Assembly (NCBI RefSeq): GCF_902705875.1
Contig: NZ_CACSIK010000004.1
Coordinates: forward strand, 124,001 to 188,000
Origin: Zhongshania aliphaticivorans
GTDB taxonomy: Bacteria; Pseudomonadota; Gammaproteobacteria; Pseudomonadales; Spongiibacteraceae
Direction of reading: 5' to 3'
Length of the DNA: 64,000 nt
The translations under genes and the position numbers were made by a program. Positions 39,320 through 48,233 of the stretch are shown piece after piece; within the stretch, counting starts at the first letter, position 1; each line of letters starts with the position of its first letter. The notes beneath the pieces were generated by a model, which did no database searches, had not been told where the DNA came from, and was given only the letters and a program-made list of their open reading frames with translations.

Positions 39320-40357
39320 ATGAAGTATTTGATTACTGGCAACGCGGGCTTTATTGGTTTTCATGTTGCAAAAACACTGCTCGCGCGGGGTGATTCGGTT
39401 GTTGGCATAGATAACGTCAATGACTACTACGACACCAGCTTGAAGGAAGCGCGTCTACGTGAACTGGAAAAGGTTGCACAGCAGGGCTTCGAAGAGGGAG
39501 CAAAACCCGAATACGAATTTATACGGGCTAGTATTGCCGATAAACCGGCCTTGGATGCCTGTTTTGGGCGCCACCAGTTTGATCGAGTGATAAACCTTGC
39601 GGCTCAGGCCGGGGTGCGCTATTCCATTGAGCATCCAGAAGCCTATGTCGAAAGTAATCTGATCGGTTTCGCTAACTTGCTAGAAGCCTGTCGCAATGCC
39701 AAAACACCACACCTTACCTATGCCAGTACAAGTAGCGTATACGGCGGCAATACCACCATGCCATTCAGTGAAGATCACAGTGCAGATCACCCTTTGCAGT
39801 TCTATGCGGCCACTAAGCGTGCCAACGAATTGATGGCGCATAGCTACAGTCATCTGTTCAAGTTGCCCACCACGGGCCTTCGCTTTTTTACGGTGTACGG
39901 CCCTTGGGGTCGCCCGGATATGGCACTGTTCAAGTTCACTAGTTTGATCTTGCAGGGTAAGCCAATCCCCGTATTCAATCACGGGCATCACAGCCGTGAT
40001 TTCACGTATATAGATGACATTGTTGAGGGTGTGATTAAATCTAGCGATCAAGTCGCAGATGCCGACCCCAATTGGTCGCCGGCTGCCCCCAACCCTGCCA
40101 CTAGCAATGCGCCTTATCGTATTTTCAATATTGGCAATGGTAATCCCGCGCAGTTGTCAGAATATATTGATGCCTTGGAGGAGGCGCTGGGCAAGAAAGC
40201 TCAGCGCGAGATGCTACCCATGCAAGCGGGTGACATTCCTGATACCCACGCAGACACCCACAAGCTACAACAGGCGACGGGCTACAAGCCTGATACCAGT
40301 GTGCGTGAAGGCGTACAGAAATTTGTGGCGTGGTACCGAGATTACTATTCCGTTTAA
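39320..40357 (+). CDS. NAD-dependent epimerase, UDP-glucuronate 4-epimerase type
   Basis: 345-residue short-chain dehydrogenase/epimerase producing UDP-galacturonate or a related sugar. The NAD site GNAGFIG is at residues 7-13, and the catalytic YxxxK is Tyr162/Lys166 ([11 protein letters not shown]). [49 protein letters not shown] is highly typical of UDP-glucuronate epimerases of the CapI/LpsL group. The ATG at 39320 removes a poor N-terminal extension; GAAGG lies a little upstream. It is convergent with kdkA, and their stops overlap by 4 bases. Supplies sugar for the surface glycans encoded around it. Confidence 0.9.
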   Translation: MKYLITGNAGFIGFHVAKTLLARGDSVVGIDNVNDYYDTSLKEARLRELEKVAQQGFEEGAKPEYEFIRASIADKPALDACFGRHQFDRVINLAAQAGVRYSIEHPEAYVESNLIGFANLLEACRNAKTPHLTYASTSSVYGGNTTMPFSEDHSADHPLQFYAATKRANELMAHSYSHLFKLPTTGLRFFTVYGPWGRPDMALFKFTSLILQGKPIPVFNHGHHSRDFTYIDDIVEGVIKSSDQVADADPNWSPAAPNPATSNAPYRIFNIGNGNPAQLSEYIDALEEALGKKAQREMLPMQAGDIPDTHADTHKLQQATGYKPDTSVREGVQKFVAWYRDYYSV

Positions 40358-41082
40358 TCGCTATTGATGGCGCGCTGGTAAGCCGATGTAAGCGCTTGCC
40401 AGTTGTCTTCCGAAAAGCAGAAAGCGGGGTGGCGCCCTTGGAGTTTATTTAGCGAACGGTGCAGGCGGGCCACATTGGATTCTGCATCTTTGCGGGAAAG
40501 GGGGGTGCGAACTTCTCCTTTGTCAAAGTCGACCAGATAAAATTTTTCCTTGTCGGCCAGCAAAATATTGCTGGTATTTAGGTCGGCATGAAACACGTTC
40601 AATGTGTGGAAGCGCGCGATTAATGTTCCTAGTTTTCCCCAGAGCTCGTTGCTGAGCGGCTGTTCACAAAGTATTTCGGTGAGATTTTTTGAGCCCGGCA
40701 CCCGTTCGGTGATGACCGCACCGCGATAGGCTATTGGAGTTATGCCGGTGCAGCACGCTGCCACGGGTCGAGGTACCGGCAGTCCTAGCTTGTGGGTGGC
40801 ATCTAACATATGGAATTCTCGCCATACGCGAGTGTTTTTAAGGCGACAGTAGCGGTAAGTTTTTGCAATCCAACGTCCGATGAGACCGCCGCGATGATAT
40901 TGCTTGAAAACTAGCTCCAGCCCGCCGTATTGGAACATCACAGCCGTACCCCGTTCTAGTTTCTGGCCGCCACTATTCGCATGAAGCCACTCGAGTTGAA
41001 ATAGCTTTCCGCAGTTGGCATCCACTAGCTCATCATCGTAGATGACCGTAGCTAGCCCGCTTTTGAATAACCTATGCACCAC
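40354..41082 (-). CDS. kdkA: 3-deoxy-D-manno-octulosonic acid kinase
   Basis: Phosphorylates the 4-OH of Kdo in the LPS inner core, using ATP. The 242 residues match. The protein-kinase-like fold is visible: LVFKQY with the ATP lysine at 60, then [11 protein letters not shown] with His165, Asp167 and Asn172, and [10 protein letters not shown] carrying the metal aspartate (about 185-187). GQYRRGGLIG-like [10 protein letters not shown] is family-typical. The start is a GTG with AAGGA upstream. Together with waaA nearby it points to Kdo-based LPS core made by this organism. Confidence 0.9.
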   Translation of the reverse strand: MVHRLFKSGLATVIYDDELVDANCGKLFQLEWLHANSGGQKLERGTAVMFQYGGLELVFKQYHRGGLIGRWIAKTYRYCRLKNTRVWREFHMLDATHKLGLPVPRPVAACCTGITPIAYRGAVITERVPGSKNLTEILCEQPLSNELWGKLGTLIARFHTLNVFHADLNTSNILLADKEKFYLVDFDKGEVRTPLSRKDAESNVARLHRSLNKLQGRHPAFCFSEDNWQALTSAYQRAINSD

Positions 41083-41362
41083 GTGCCGTCCTTTAATTCT
41101 ACTGGGTGTGCGCTTATTGTTATCTGCGGCGCCCCCGTTCCATGAAAGTTGTTGGTATTCTATCGTTAATCGTGTCTTCGTCCCAGCCCAGAAGTGAGCG
41201 AATGGGATAATCTTCGGGTATAATCTTTGGCAAGCGAAAAAGGGTCGGCTACCCTTATTTCAGGCTCATCAGGTTCCGCTAGCCACTAATTATCATGCAT
41301 GGGGACCAACTGAGTTGGCTGACTATGCTTGCCTTGCCACCCACCGTATACAAGATAACGCC

Positions 41363-42271
41363 ATGCCGAATACTCTCAATCCCGATTCAAAGAAACATTG
41401 GTCGGATTTTATCGTTAGTCGATTTCTGCGCCTCGCCGCCAGCGGCTTAGTGCCTGCCTCCCTATTCCAAAAGCCGCTGCCAAGTAAAACTCAGCGCGCA
41501 GCGCGCAGCGGCAATTTGAATATTGAAATTGTCAGCCACTGCTGGCAATACTCGCACTTTCTAAGTTATCAGTTGAGTTCTTTAGTTCTCTTCCCGCCGA
41601 CTAAAGCCACGGTAACGATGACGGTGTATTACAACAGTGAAGACAGTCGGACAGCGGCCGTTCTCGAATTTTTTGCAAAACAGCAGGTACCGGGTGTGAC
41701 TTGGCACTGGTGCGAACTGCCGAAAGAATCCTTGTTTCGCCGTGCTATTGGCCGGAATCAAGCGGCTTTAGCTACCAAGGCAGACTGGATTTGGTTTACC
41801 GATTGCGACTTGATGTTTCGTCAGCACTGTTTAGACCAATTGGCAGAATCGCTGCAAAGTCGCAACGACTGCCTAGTTTTTCCTCTGCGTGAGCGCATCA
41901 CTTCGCTGCTGGAAGACGACGACCCAATGTTGAATCTCGATCCTAAGGATTTGCAGGTCATTGATATCGATGATTCCCTATTTATCGAACAAACCCGTGA
42001 CCGCGCTACTGGCCCACTTCAGATTGCCCACGGCGATACCAGTCGCGCAGGAGGCTATTGCAATAGTTTAACTTACTATCAGAAGCCCGCCGCGAGTTGG
42101 TGTAAAGCCCATGAAGATCGCGCCTTCCGCTGGTTGTTAGGTACCCAGGGCGAGCCATTAGATATTCCCGGGGTATATCGAATTCGCCATGTCAGCAAAG
42201 GCCGCTATACAGGCAGCAAGCTAAACACACAGTTACGCAGCGGTGTTCGCAAGGCCACAGATAGGCATTAA
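41363..42271 (+). CDS. GT-A family 2-type glycosyltransferase
   Basis: 302-residue glycosyltransferase-like protein. NIEIVSHCWQYSHFLSYQLSSLVLFPP resembles the GT-A start, and ADWIWFTDCDLMFRQHCLDQL contains the DxD-like metal-binding core. RAGGYCNSLTYYQKPAASWCKAHEDRAFRWLLG is the acceptor-side region. An ATG at 41363 is chosen over an upstream TTG. It stands alone between kdkA and waaA, followed by a strong terminator, so it is probably a single-gene transcript that adds a sugar to LPS or a surface glycan. The donor is unknown. Confidence 0.8.
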   Translation: MPNTLNPDSKKHWSDFIVSRFLRLAASGLVPASLFQKPLPSKTQRAARSGNLNIEIVSHCWQYSHFLSYQLSSLVLFPPTKATVTMTVYYNSEDSRTAAVLEFFAKQQVPGVTWHWCELPKESLFRRAIGRNQAALATKADWIWFTDCDLMFRQHCLDQLAESLQSRNDCLVFPLRERITSLLEDDDPMLNLDPKDLQVIDIDDSLFIEQTRDRATGPLQIAHGDTSRAGGYCNSLTYYQKPAASWCKAHEDRAFRWLLGTQGEPLDIPGVYRIRHVSKGRYTGSKLNTQLRSGVRKATDRH

Positions 42272-42324
42272 CACTCGCTCGAGTTTGTTACTTAGTACTA
42301 GCTAGGTGGTTTCATTTATAAAAT

Positions 42325-42356
42325 GGGCTAAATGCATTGCGCATTTGGCCCTTTTT
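42325..42356 (+). terminator. Rho-independent terminator after the GT-A gene
   Basis: GGGCTAAATGC (42325-42335) pairs with GCATTTGGCCC (42341-42351, one G-T pair) over a 5-base loop, followed by five T residues. Confidence 0.85.
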
Positions 42357-42424
42357 GTGTGGTGTAGAAAAAGAGGGCCTTTGTTGGGGTCTATTGCAGT
42401 CTGGCTCACCGATGCCAATAGACC

Positions 42425-43744
42425 TTAGGAGATATTGCTTGGCACCAGCGCTTCAATTTCATCCACTGTGCGCGCTAGGGCGCCATTGTTTCGTGACACC
42501 ACTTTCTGCGCTCTGTCTCCAATGGCGATACGCTCATCTTTGTCTTTGAGCCAAGCAGCTACTTTATTGGCAATCTGTTGAGCGGATTCTGCGACGACTA
42601 GGCCGCCGGATTCTTGAATCAAACTGGATACTGTACTGAAATTATGTAGGTGCGGCCCGCTGACTGTAGGTACTCCCCAGGCGGCAGGTTCGATCATATT
42701 GTGCCCACCGATGGGTACCAAACTCCCCCCCATAAAGGCGACATCGCAAGCGCCGTAAAAATACAGCAGTTCACCCATGGTATCGCCTAGCAACACCTGA
42801 ATGTTGGCATCGGGAGCAATGCCCTCGCTGCGGCGCACGGTATTCAGGCCTCGCTGACGGCATAGTCGAGCCACATTGTCAGAGCGCACCGGATGCCTTG
42901 GAACCAAGACTAATAGTAAATCGGGGAAGCTTTTGCGCAGAATGTCATAGGCATCTAAGACCTGCTCTTCCTCTCCTTCGTGGGTACTTGCCGCTAGCCA
43001 TACTTGCCGCTTAGTTTGGTTACGCCATTGGCTGGCAATTGTTTGCGCTTCATTGATTACATTGGTGTCGAGATGTAGGTCGAACTTTATATTGCCCACG
43101 GTATTAATCCGTGCTGCAGGCACGCCAAGAGTGACAAAGCGCTCTGTATCTGCGGGGTACTGGGTGAGTACTCGACTGAAGTGGCGCAACATATTGCGGC
43201 TCAGGGCGGAAAAACGGGCATAGCCCTTGGCGGATTTGGCACTTAGGCGGCCATTTACAAGAACGGTAGGTATATTGTGTTTATAACAAGTTGCCAGCAG
43301 GTTCGGCCATAGCTCGGTTTCTATAATCAACAAAATATTCGGTTGTAAGGTGTTAATAAACGGGCGCAGAAATTCGGGTAAATCGAAGGGTATGTAGTAG
43401 TGGAGTAAGCGTTCGTTTAGAACGGGCTCTAGGGCTTCACGTACCCGCTGAGACCCAGTTGGGGTTGTGGTTGTCACCAACCATTGCCAATGCGGATGGC
43501 GTTCGGATAGGGCTTTTATCAATGGAATGGTGGCCAGGGTTTCACCAACCGATGCCGAGTGTATCCAGACTAGCGGCGCGGGGCTATTGTCAGGTGCGTT
43601 AGTGATATTTTCGCGGGAGTCCACTAGGCCAAAGCGCTCACGCCAGCGACTACGATACGTGGAATCAGTTCGTCCGCGCCGCCATAGATGCAAAAGCATC
43701 AGTGGCAAGGCTAGACGAAAACACCAAGTGTACAAAATGTGCAT
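42425..43744 (-). CDS. waaA: 3-deoxy-D-manno-octulosonic acid transferase
   Basis: Transfers Kdo from CMP-Kdo to lipid A precursor at the inner membrane. The 439-residue length is usual. Residues about 1-20 form an N-terminal membrane anchor (YTWCFRLALPLMLLHLW). Characteristic blocks are VWIHSASVGETLATIPLIKAL, the glutamate in SVGE being catalytic, TTTPTGSQRV, and WLAASTHEGEEEQVLDAY. GGSLVPIGGHNMIEPAAWGVPTVSGPHLHNF is the nucleotide-binding motif. It is divergent from the gene at 44125. Confidence 0.95.
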   Translation of the reverse strand: MHILYTWCFRLALPLMLLHLWRRGRTDSTYRSRWRERFGLVDSRENITNAPDNSPAPLVWIHSASVGETLATIPLIKALSERHPHWQWLVTTTTPTGSQRVREALEPVLNERLLHYYIPFDLPEFLRPFINTLQPNILLIIETELWPNLLATCYKHNIPTVLVNGRLSAKSAKGYARFSALSRNMLRHFSRVLTQYPADTERFVTLGVPAARINTVGNIKFDLHLDTNVINEAQTIASQWRNQTKRQVWLAASTHEGEEEQVLDAYDILRKSFPDLLLVLVPRHPVRSDNVARLCRQRGLNTVRRSEGIAPDANIQVLLGDTMGELLYFYGACDVAFMGGSLVPIGGHNMIEPAAWGVPTVSGPHLHNFSTVSSLIQESGGLVVAESAQQIANKVAAWLKDKDERIAIGDRAQKVVSRNNGALARTVDEIEALVPSNIS

Positions 43745-44124
43745 TAATTCAATACCAGCTTGGGGGTTTGTTGACGATTCGCTTTCACCCCTAATATCCG
43801 ATTATGATCGGAGAGATCCTTTAAAAGCCTTATCAAAATGATAGGTGGCGTCAAAGATAACAGTTTTTTCAAGTCGCCAATTCTAACAGGAGGTAGCAAA
43901 TATAAATATGCTATCTGTCTCGATCCAGAAAAAAGCTGACTTTGCATTAATGCCGATTTATGCAAAAACCACTGTCGATCAGAGAATGATAAGTCCAGGG
44001 GGATAAAGCGTTTTGAGTAGAAATTAATTGCTGATTCTGGCTAAATGCAGCGGTGATAAATTGACTCGGTGATGTTCTCGGAGAGATACCAACGTCTCAA
44101 CAATAGCCAATACTAGTACTCATT
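43745..44124. other. Intergenic region upstream of waaA
   Basis: About 380 bases. It presumably includes the waaA promoter (leftward) and that of the 218-residue gene (rightward). A 73-codon minus-strand open frame ends in TAATG overlapping the waaA start, which could suggest coupling, but it has no ribosome site or recognisable domain, so I do not call it a gene. A GGAG-like AGGAGG at 43890 does not precede an obvious start. Confidence 0.5.
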
Positions 44125-44781
44125 ATGAAATTTTCTCGTTCTGTTAAACCATCGCGCCAACTGCCAATTACTGTAAAGCGATATAATACTTTAGTGATTG
44201 ATACCCATGCCAAAAAAGCTTGGCTTGATGGCAAAAAACAACCGCTAAATCTCGGCCGCTGGATGTTTTATTTACCGCGCGAGCAACTTAAGTGTTTTCA
44301 CGCGACCGAGGGTATGACTGATTGCATACATGCCCTGCGGCCAAGCGAATTACAATTACTCAATACTGAGGCCAAAGTTGGCCGTTACACCATGGGCGAG
44401 TGGTCGCTAGCACTCCAAACCCCCATTAATCGCCGTTTGGCGGAAATATGGGTCGTCAGCGCGCGACTGTGGCAGGCAGGGCTAGGGCCTCAGCCACTGG
44501 GTGTTGTTAGGGTTGATCAGGTTACCCGCGATGGTGAGAATGTCGGGGCAAGCTGTGGGATTCTCAAACAAAATGTGGCGAAATTACCGAGAAAGTTAGA
44601 TTGCCGAATTGAGCATATTCGCGATGCTGGTGTTCAACCCGATAAAATCTTGAGTTGTGTCAGGCAGCAACGCCGAGGTTATGTGATTGATTTATGTTCG
44701 GTGGTTGGCTGCCAGCCTAGCAATGCTGAAAATGAGGTTACAGAATTACTGACGGCCTTGAATGGAAGAGAAAAACGATGA
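44125..44781 (+). CDS. Unknown protein in surface-glycan region
   Basis: 218-residue protein I do not recognise. It is basic and globular, without a signal peptide or membrane segment. It opens with SRSVKPSRQLPITVKRYNTLVIDTHAKKAWLDGKKQPL and has NRRLAEIWVVSARLWQAGLGPQPLGV in its centre, vaguely kinase-like but without a catalytic loop that I can identify. It lies between waaA and the glycan cluster, on the plus strand opposite to both, so its glycan role is only by location. The ATG has no strong ribosome site. Confidence 0.5.
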   Translation: MKFSRSVKPSRQLPITVKRYNTLVIDTHAKKAWLDGKKQPLNLGRWMFYLPREQLKCFHATEGMTDCIHALRPSELQLLNTEAKVGRYTMGEWSLALQTPINRRLAEIWVVSARLWQAGLGPQPLGVVRVDQVTRDGENVGASCGILKQNVAKLPRKLDCRIEHIRDAGVQPDKILSCVRQQRRGYVIDLCSVVGCQPSNAENEVTELLTALNGREKR

Positions 44782-44960
44782 AAGCTTATTACAATTGCTT
44801 GAGAAAACACTCAAAACACCAATTAATGAGAATTATCATTCCTTAACAAAAACTCGGCTTTTGAATGCGCTATGGTTGGTGCCATACATTGATACCCTTA
44901 GTCCTCTTGGTATTTGAGTGTAAGAGGAATGAGGGTGTTTTGGTTTACTGACTTTCTAGC

Positions 44961-45818
44961 TTACTTATTCGTGGTACTGATAAAACGATCGAATACCTGC
45001 AAGGCCTCATCTTCGCTGAATAAACCGTTGGTAACATTTGGCCAATGGCTTACGTCGTTTCTTTGTACTACCACGCTTGAACCCGGCTTACTGTTAAATA
45101 CAACTGGGATACGTTCCAAGCCCAAGGCAAGAAGCGAGACATAGCGATGGTTGCCTTTGTGGCATACCCACACCCAGTCGTTTTCTGACACCAGAAATTG
45201 CCCCGTCAAGTGCCCGTGCATATAGGGTAAATAGCCATTTTTTAGTATCAATTGGTGGGTTTTAACGTGCCGTTGGTATTCCAACTCACCCACACCTTTT
45301 GATACCGGCCCGTAGAACTGACATCCATAATCTACATTGGCATCAAGTCCGTAGCGTTTAGGATACTTGTAGCGTAATCGCCGTTGTTGGGCATCCATAT
45401 TACGCCAGTTGCTTTGATCAGCCGCAGCCCACCAGGGTAAAACCGCTGCATCCGGATGTAATTTAGAGGACTCACTATCGGCTAAACCGAGTACCACCGC
45501 CATAGATTGCGGTTGAAAGCTCGTATAATGCCGTTCCATTGCTGAGCCGGCGAAGTGCTGGTGGCCTTGATCGAACTCTCGCAAGGTTTGTACAAAGGGG
45601 TTGTTCTTGGGGTGTAGGCCCAGCAGGCTCGAACGGGTTTTGTCTCTGGGCACCAAGAAGACATCAGGTTTATTGGTAGAATTTTTTAGGTTTTGGTATT
45701 CGGCAGGGCTTTTTGTTGCAAGGTCGATTTCTGTACTTTGTTTGCGCCGGCCTTGTTCTCGCCAGAGGGTAAAGCGGTTAGATACGGAGCGTTGTGCCGG
45801 GCTATAAAAATCATCCAT
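44961..45818 (-). CDS. Unknown protein in glycan cluster, possible ParB/sulfiredoxin-like C-terminal segment
   Basis: 285-residue protein of unknown function. The N-terminal part is basic. Toward the C-terminus the segment YMHGHLTGQFLVSENDWVWVCHKGNHRYVSLLALGLERIPV resembles the GNHR-containing strand-helix of ParB/sulfiredoxin-like domains, which is a weak similarity. No membrane segment. Its start overlaps the stop of the GT52-like gene upstream by 8 bases, so it is translated with it. The pairing suggests it serves the same surface polysaccharide. Last gene of the minus-strand unit. Confidence 0.55.
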   Translation of the reverse strand: MDDFYSPAQRSVSNRFTLWREQGRRKQSTEIDLATKSPAEYQNLKNSTNKPDVFLVPRDKTRSSLLGLHPKNNPFVQTLREFDQGHQHFAGSAMERHYTSFQPQSMAVVLGLADSESSKLHPDAAVLPWWAAADQSNWRNMDAQQRRLRYKYPKRYGLDANVDYGCQFYGPVSKGVGELEYQRHVKTHQLILKNGYLPYMHGHLTGQFLVSENDWVWVCHKGNHRYVSLLALGLERIPVVFNSKPGSSVVVQRNDVSHWPNVTNGLFSEDEALQVFDRFISTTNK

Positions 45819-46908
45819 TGCTAGGGTTGGCGCCTTTGGTTTTTACAGGGGCAAGTTGACTTGCCAATTCTTCCATTGCCACGATGGGTATATCTAGTTT
45901 TTGGTAAATCTCAGCTAATTTAGATGAGGCGTCTTCATCTTGTGCTAAAGCAAAGATCGGCATAGTGGGGCGCAGCCATTTCGCGGTTAACAACACCGAA
46001 GACACATCGCCAACAATGGCGCATTCAGCGTTGAGTAATGGCACTAATAACTCCATCCCTACGCTGCTATCTAATACTTGAAAACCGGGGAAGGTTTCGC
46101 TGAGAAGTTCAGGCTTGCTAATACGGGGGTGGGGCTTAATCGCCATTTGATCAAGGGAAAACATAGTTTTAAGTTGCGTGGCAAGCTCGGCGTAACGATG
46201 GCGTTGTTTAATAAAATACGCTTCATAGGGTAGTGTCAGCACTAAGCTCACATGATCAAGCAGTGTTTGTTGATCCTTATCTAGGGCCGCGATAGTGCGA
46301 GCCATATCTAAGAATTTCTCATCGCTGAAGGCGGCAACATCGATGGGTAACAAGGTTTTTTCCTTCAGGCGCGGATGAACCAAATCAGGAAATGCCACGC
46401 AGGCGGTCGCAATCCAAGGTGATGAGCCGGTAGTTAAGGCATTCTTCCACAACTCTCCGTATAGCAACTTTTTAAGCAAGGGATCGATATAGCGATGCTG
46501 AATGGAATGCATAGACTTGTGGCCAATATACGTTACCGTGCCTTCATCCATATAGTAAGCATCGGGTTTTTTACCCTGGGTTACTAGCCAATACATGGCA
46601 GATTGAAACTCAGGTCTGCGGTCGTTGCCAGTATAAATGGCGACTTCTTGTTGATCGCCAAATAAGGTTTGATAACTCGCAAACCAGCTTTTACGCGCCG
46701 TAATATTAAGCTTGCCGGTACGCTCTGCCAGGTAGGCTACCTTGCCAAAAATGTCAGATGATTGCTCTGCAGCACCGCCGTATTTCTTTAAAAAGGTTTG
46801 TGAGCCGGGCACCATAACTGCAATATTAAGATCATCTTGGTGTTGCAGAGCAATACTGCTGGCCACGCAGAAATGCAAGGGAGAGGAAATAAAATAATAA
46901 CGATGCAT
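45811..46908 (-). CDS. GT52/polysialyltransferase-like glycosyltransferase
   Basis: 365-residue protein resembling GT52-like and capsule glycosyltransferases. The N-terminal YFISSPLHFCVASSIALQHQ matches the usual opening of sialyltransferase-like GT52 proteins. IKPHPRISKPELLSETFPGF holds the KPHPR segment typical of such GT-B enzymes, followed by GDVSSVLLTAKWLRP. The precise sugar is unknown, though sialic-acid-like donors are common in the family. It overlaps the 285-residue gene by 8 bases and follows the pyruvyltransferase gene by 52 bases. Confidence 0.65.
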   Translation of the reverse strand: MHRYYFISSPLHFCVASSIALQHQDDLNIAVMVPGSQTFLKKYGGAAEQSSDIFGKVAYLAERTGKLNITARKSWFASYQTLFGDQQEVAIYTGNDRRPEFQSAMYWLVTQGKKPDAYYMDEGTVTYIGHKSMHSIQHRYIDPLLKKLLYGELWKNALTTGSSPWIATACVAFPDLVHPRLKEKTLLPIDVAAFSDEKFLDMARTIAALDKDQQTLLDHVSLVLTLPYEAYFIKQRHRYAELATQLKTMFSLDQMAIKPHPRISKPELLSETFPGFQVLDSSVGMELLVPLLNAECAIVGDVSSVLLTAKWLRPTMPIFALAQDEDASSKLAEIYQKLDIPIVAMEELASQLAPVKTKGANPSNG

Positions 46909-46960
46909 TAATTTCTCAGTTTATCAATCTAGCGAACACATGGATTCAACGTGTTGAGTC

Positions 46961-47992
46961 TCAGCTGCATACACCAACAACATGATCAAACATGGCTTCA
47001 ATTTGCGCTTTGGCCTCAATATTAAAGGATTTAACGCACTCAGTGTAATCTGAATATTGCTCGACCACCTGCTGCAATTGAATTTTAAGGTTCCCTGGGC
47101 GTGAATTGTCGAATTTAAATAATGCTAGCGGCAGGCCGACTTCCTCAATCAAGGCTTCACTTTTATGTGAATTAGAAGAAACCAGAAGCATAGGCACCTG
47201 TTGCTGTAAGGCAAAGCACAAAGCATGGTAGCGTGCGGCACAAACACCGCGATACGATGCTAAAGACTGCAAAAACTCATCACCATTGTTAGTCGCTTTA
47301 GCCAACACTTTATAGCGCGCTGGCACATTGGTGTTCACACGTTCAAATAACCACGGATAAAGAGCCGACTTCAGTTGCCTTCCCCAATCTCGGCTGCCTC
47401 GGGAAAAGCTCGGTTTCCTTGTTAGTAGCGTTCTAAATTCACACTCGGGATCGGCTTGGCAAATCGACAAGGCTTTTTCATCCCACTCCTTTAGAACTGA
47501 GTCTGTAATCATGTAGCGTGAACGCTGGCTATTAGAGTAATCAGGGTAGTTATAAAAGGTAAGATCCGGCGCATAACCCGCTTCGATACCCATGGCAACA
47601 AGTTGAGCTTGGCTGCGTCGATCACGGGTAAAAACGGCAGAGAATTGTGAAAGTAAAGGCCGCCACTGCTCGGGATCGTTGTCTTGCCATAGAGCGTTGA
47701 GTAAAACAATTGGTCGTTTTTTGCACAGCAGCCCCATTATTTCAAACAAGCGATTGGTATTGCGGCTGTTGTGGTGTAGCGAACCTTCGCCATTGACCAC
47801 TATCAAATTGGCTTCGGCAATGGCATTGCGGTGTTGTTTAAGATGTTGGGCTTGGGCGCTAACTGGCAAAGAACCACTGCACTGCCAGCCGCGTTTCTCC
47901 ATGGCTAAATGAAGATTCGCCATTACTCGCCAGCCGCCATGGTGATTATCGTAGCGGGTGTCGTTGACAACAAAATAGGTTTTTTTCGACAC
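46961..47992 (-). CDS. Polysaccharide pyruvyl transferase family protein
   Basis: 343-residue protein of the polysaccharide pyruvyl transferase family, GT-B-like enzymes that attach pyruvate ketals (or related groups) to surface sugars. Landmarks are TRYDNHHGGWRVMANLH, LIVVNGEGSLHHNSRNTNR, where NGEGS is the family signature, and a C-terminal GVCAARYHALCFALQQQVPMLLVSSN, matching the conserved RYHA block. The start is a GTG; ribosome site weak. First gene of a three-gene minus-strand cluster. The actual acceptor is unknown. Confidence 0.8.
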   Translation of the reverse strand: MSKKTYFVVNDTRYDNHHGGWRVMANLHLAMEKRGWQCSGSLPVSAQAQHLKQHRNAIAEANLIVVNGEGSLHHNSRNTNRLFEIMGLLCKKRPIVLLNALWQDNDPEQWRPLLSQFSAVFTRDRRSQAQLVAMGIEAGYAPDLTFYNYPDYSNSQRSRYMITDSVLKEWDEKALSICQADPECEFRTLLTRKPSFSRGSRDWGRQLKSALYPWLFERVNTNVPARYKVLAKATNNGDEFLQSLASYRGVCAARYHALCFALQQQVPMLLVSSNSHKSEALIEEVGLPLALFKFDNSRPGNLKIQLQQVVEQYSDYTECVKSFNIEAKAQIEAMFDHVVGVCS

Positions 47993-48174
47993 GTCTAATT
48001 GCCCTTATGTACATGGTATTGATTGTACACAAAACCACTCTTGAGCTCGATTAATCAACCTTATCGGGGGTGCCATTGAGATTGTGTGGGTGTTCTGTCG
48101 CTTAGATACACTCTATCTTGATGAGTTTGTGAATATGTACGGCCATTAATCAGGGGGTAGTAACTTGGGGCATT

Positions 48175-48211
48175 CCAATATGGCACTCTGATTAGAGCCG
48201 TGCCATATTGG
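48175..48211 (-). terminator. 12-bp hairpin downstream of the RND permease gene
   Basis: CCAATATGGCAC (48175-48186) pairs perfectly with GTGCCATATTGG (48200-48211) over a 13-base loop, 23 bases past the permease stop. No T-tract follows, so it may be a transcript-stabilising or rho-aided end. Confidence 0.5.
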
Positions 48212-48233
48212 TTGGTAGGTCAGTGCTTTTAAC

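Noticed and set aside
41240-41256. Small AAGGGT/ACCCTT hairpin upstream of the GT-A gene
   Set aside because: Six-base stem without a T-tract and not at a gene end; too weak to call.
43744-43965. 73-codon open frame ending in TAATG at the waaA start
   Set aside because: The overlap is suggestive of coupling, but there is no ribosome site, no plausible start and no known domain. Left uncalled.
44829-44844. Fur-box-like AATGAGAATTATCATT between two convergent genes
   Set aside because: Only partly matches the Fur consensus and does not lie before any gene start; likely chance in AT-rich sequence.
44778-44846. 22-codon frame overlapping the stop of the 218-residue gene
   Set aside because: Starts by ATGA overlap but is very short, without any conserved feature.
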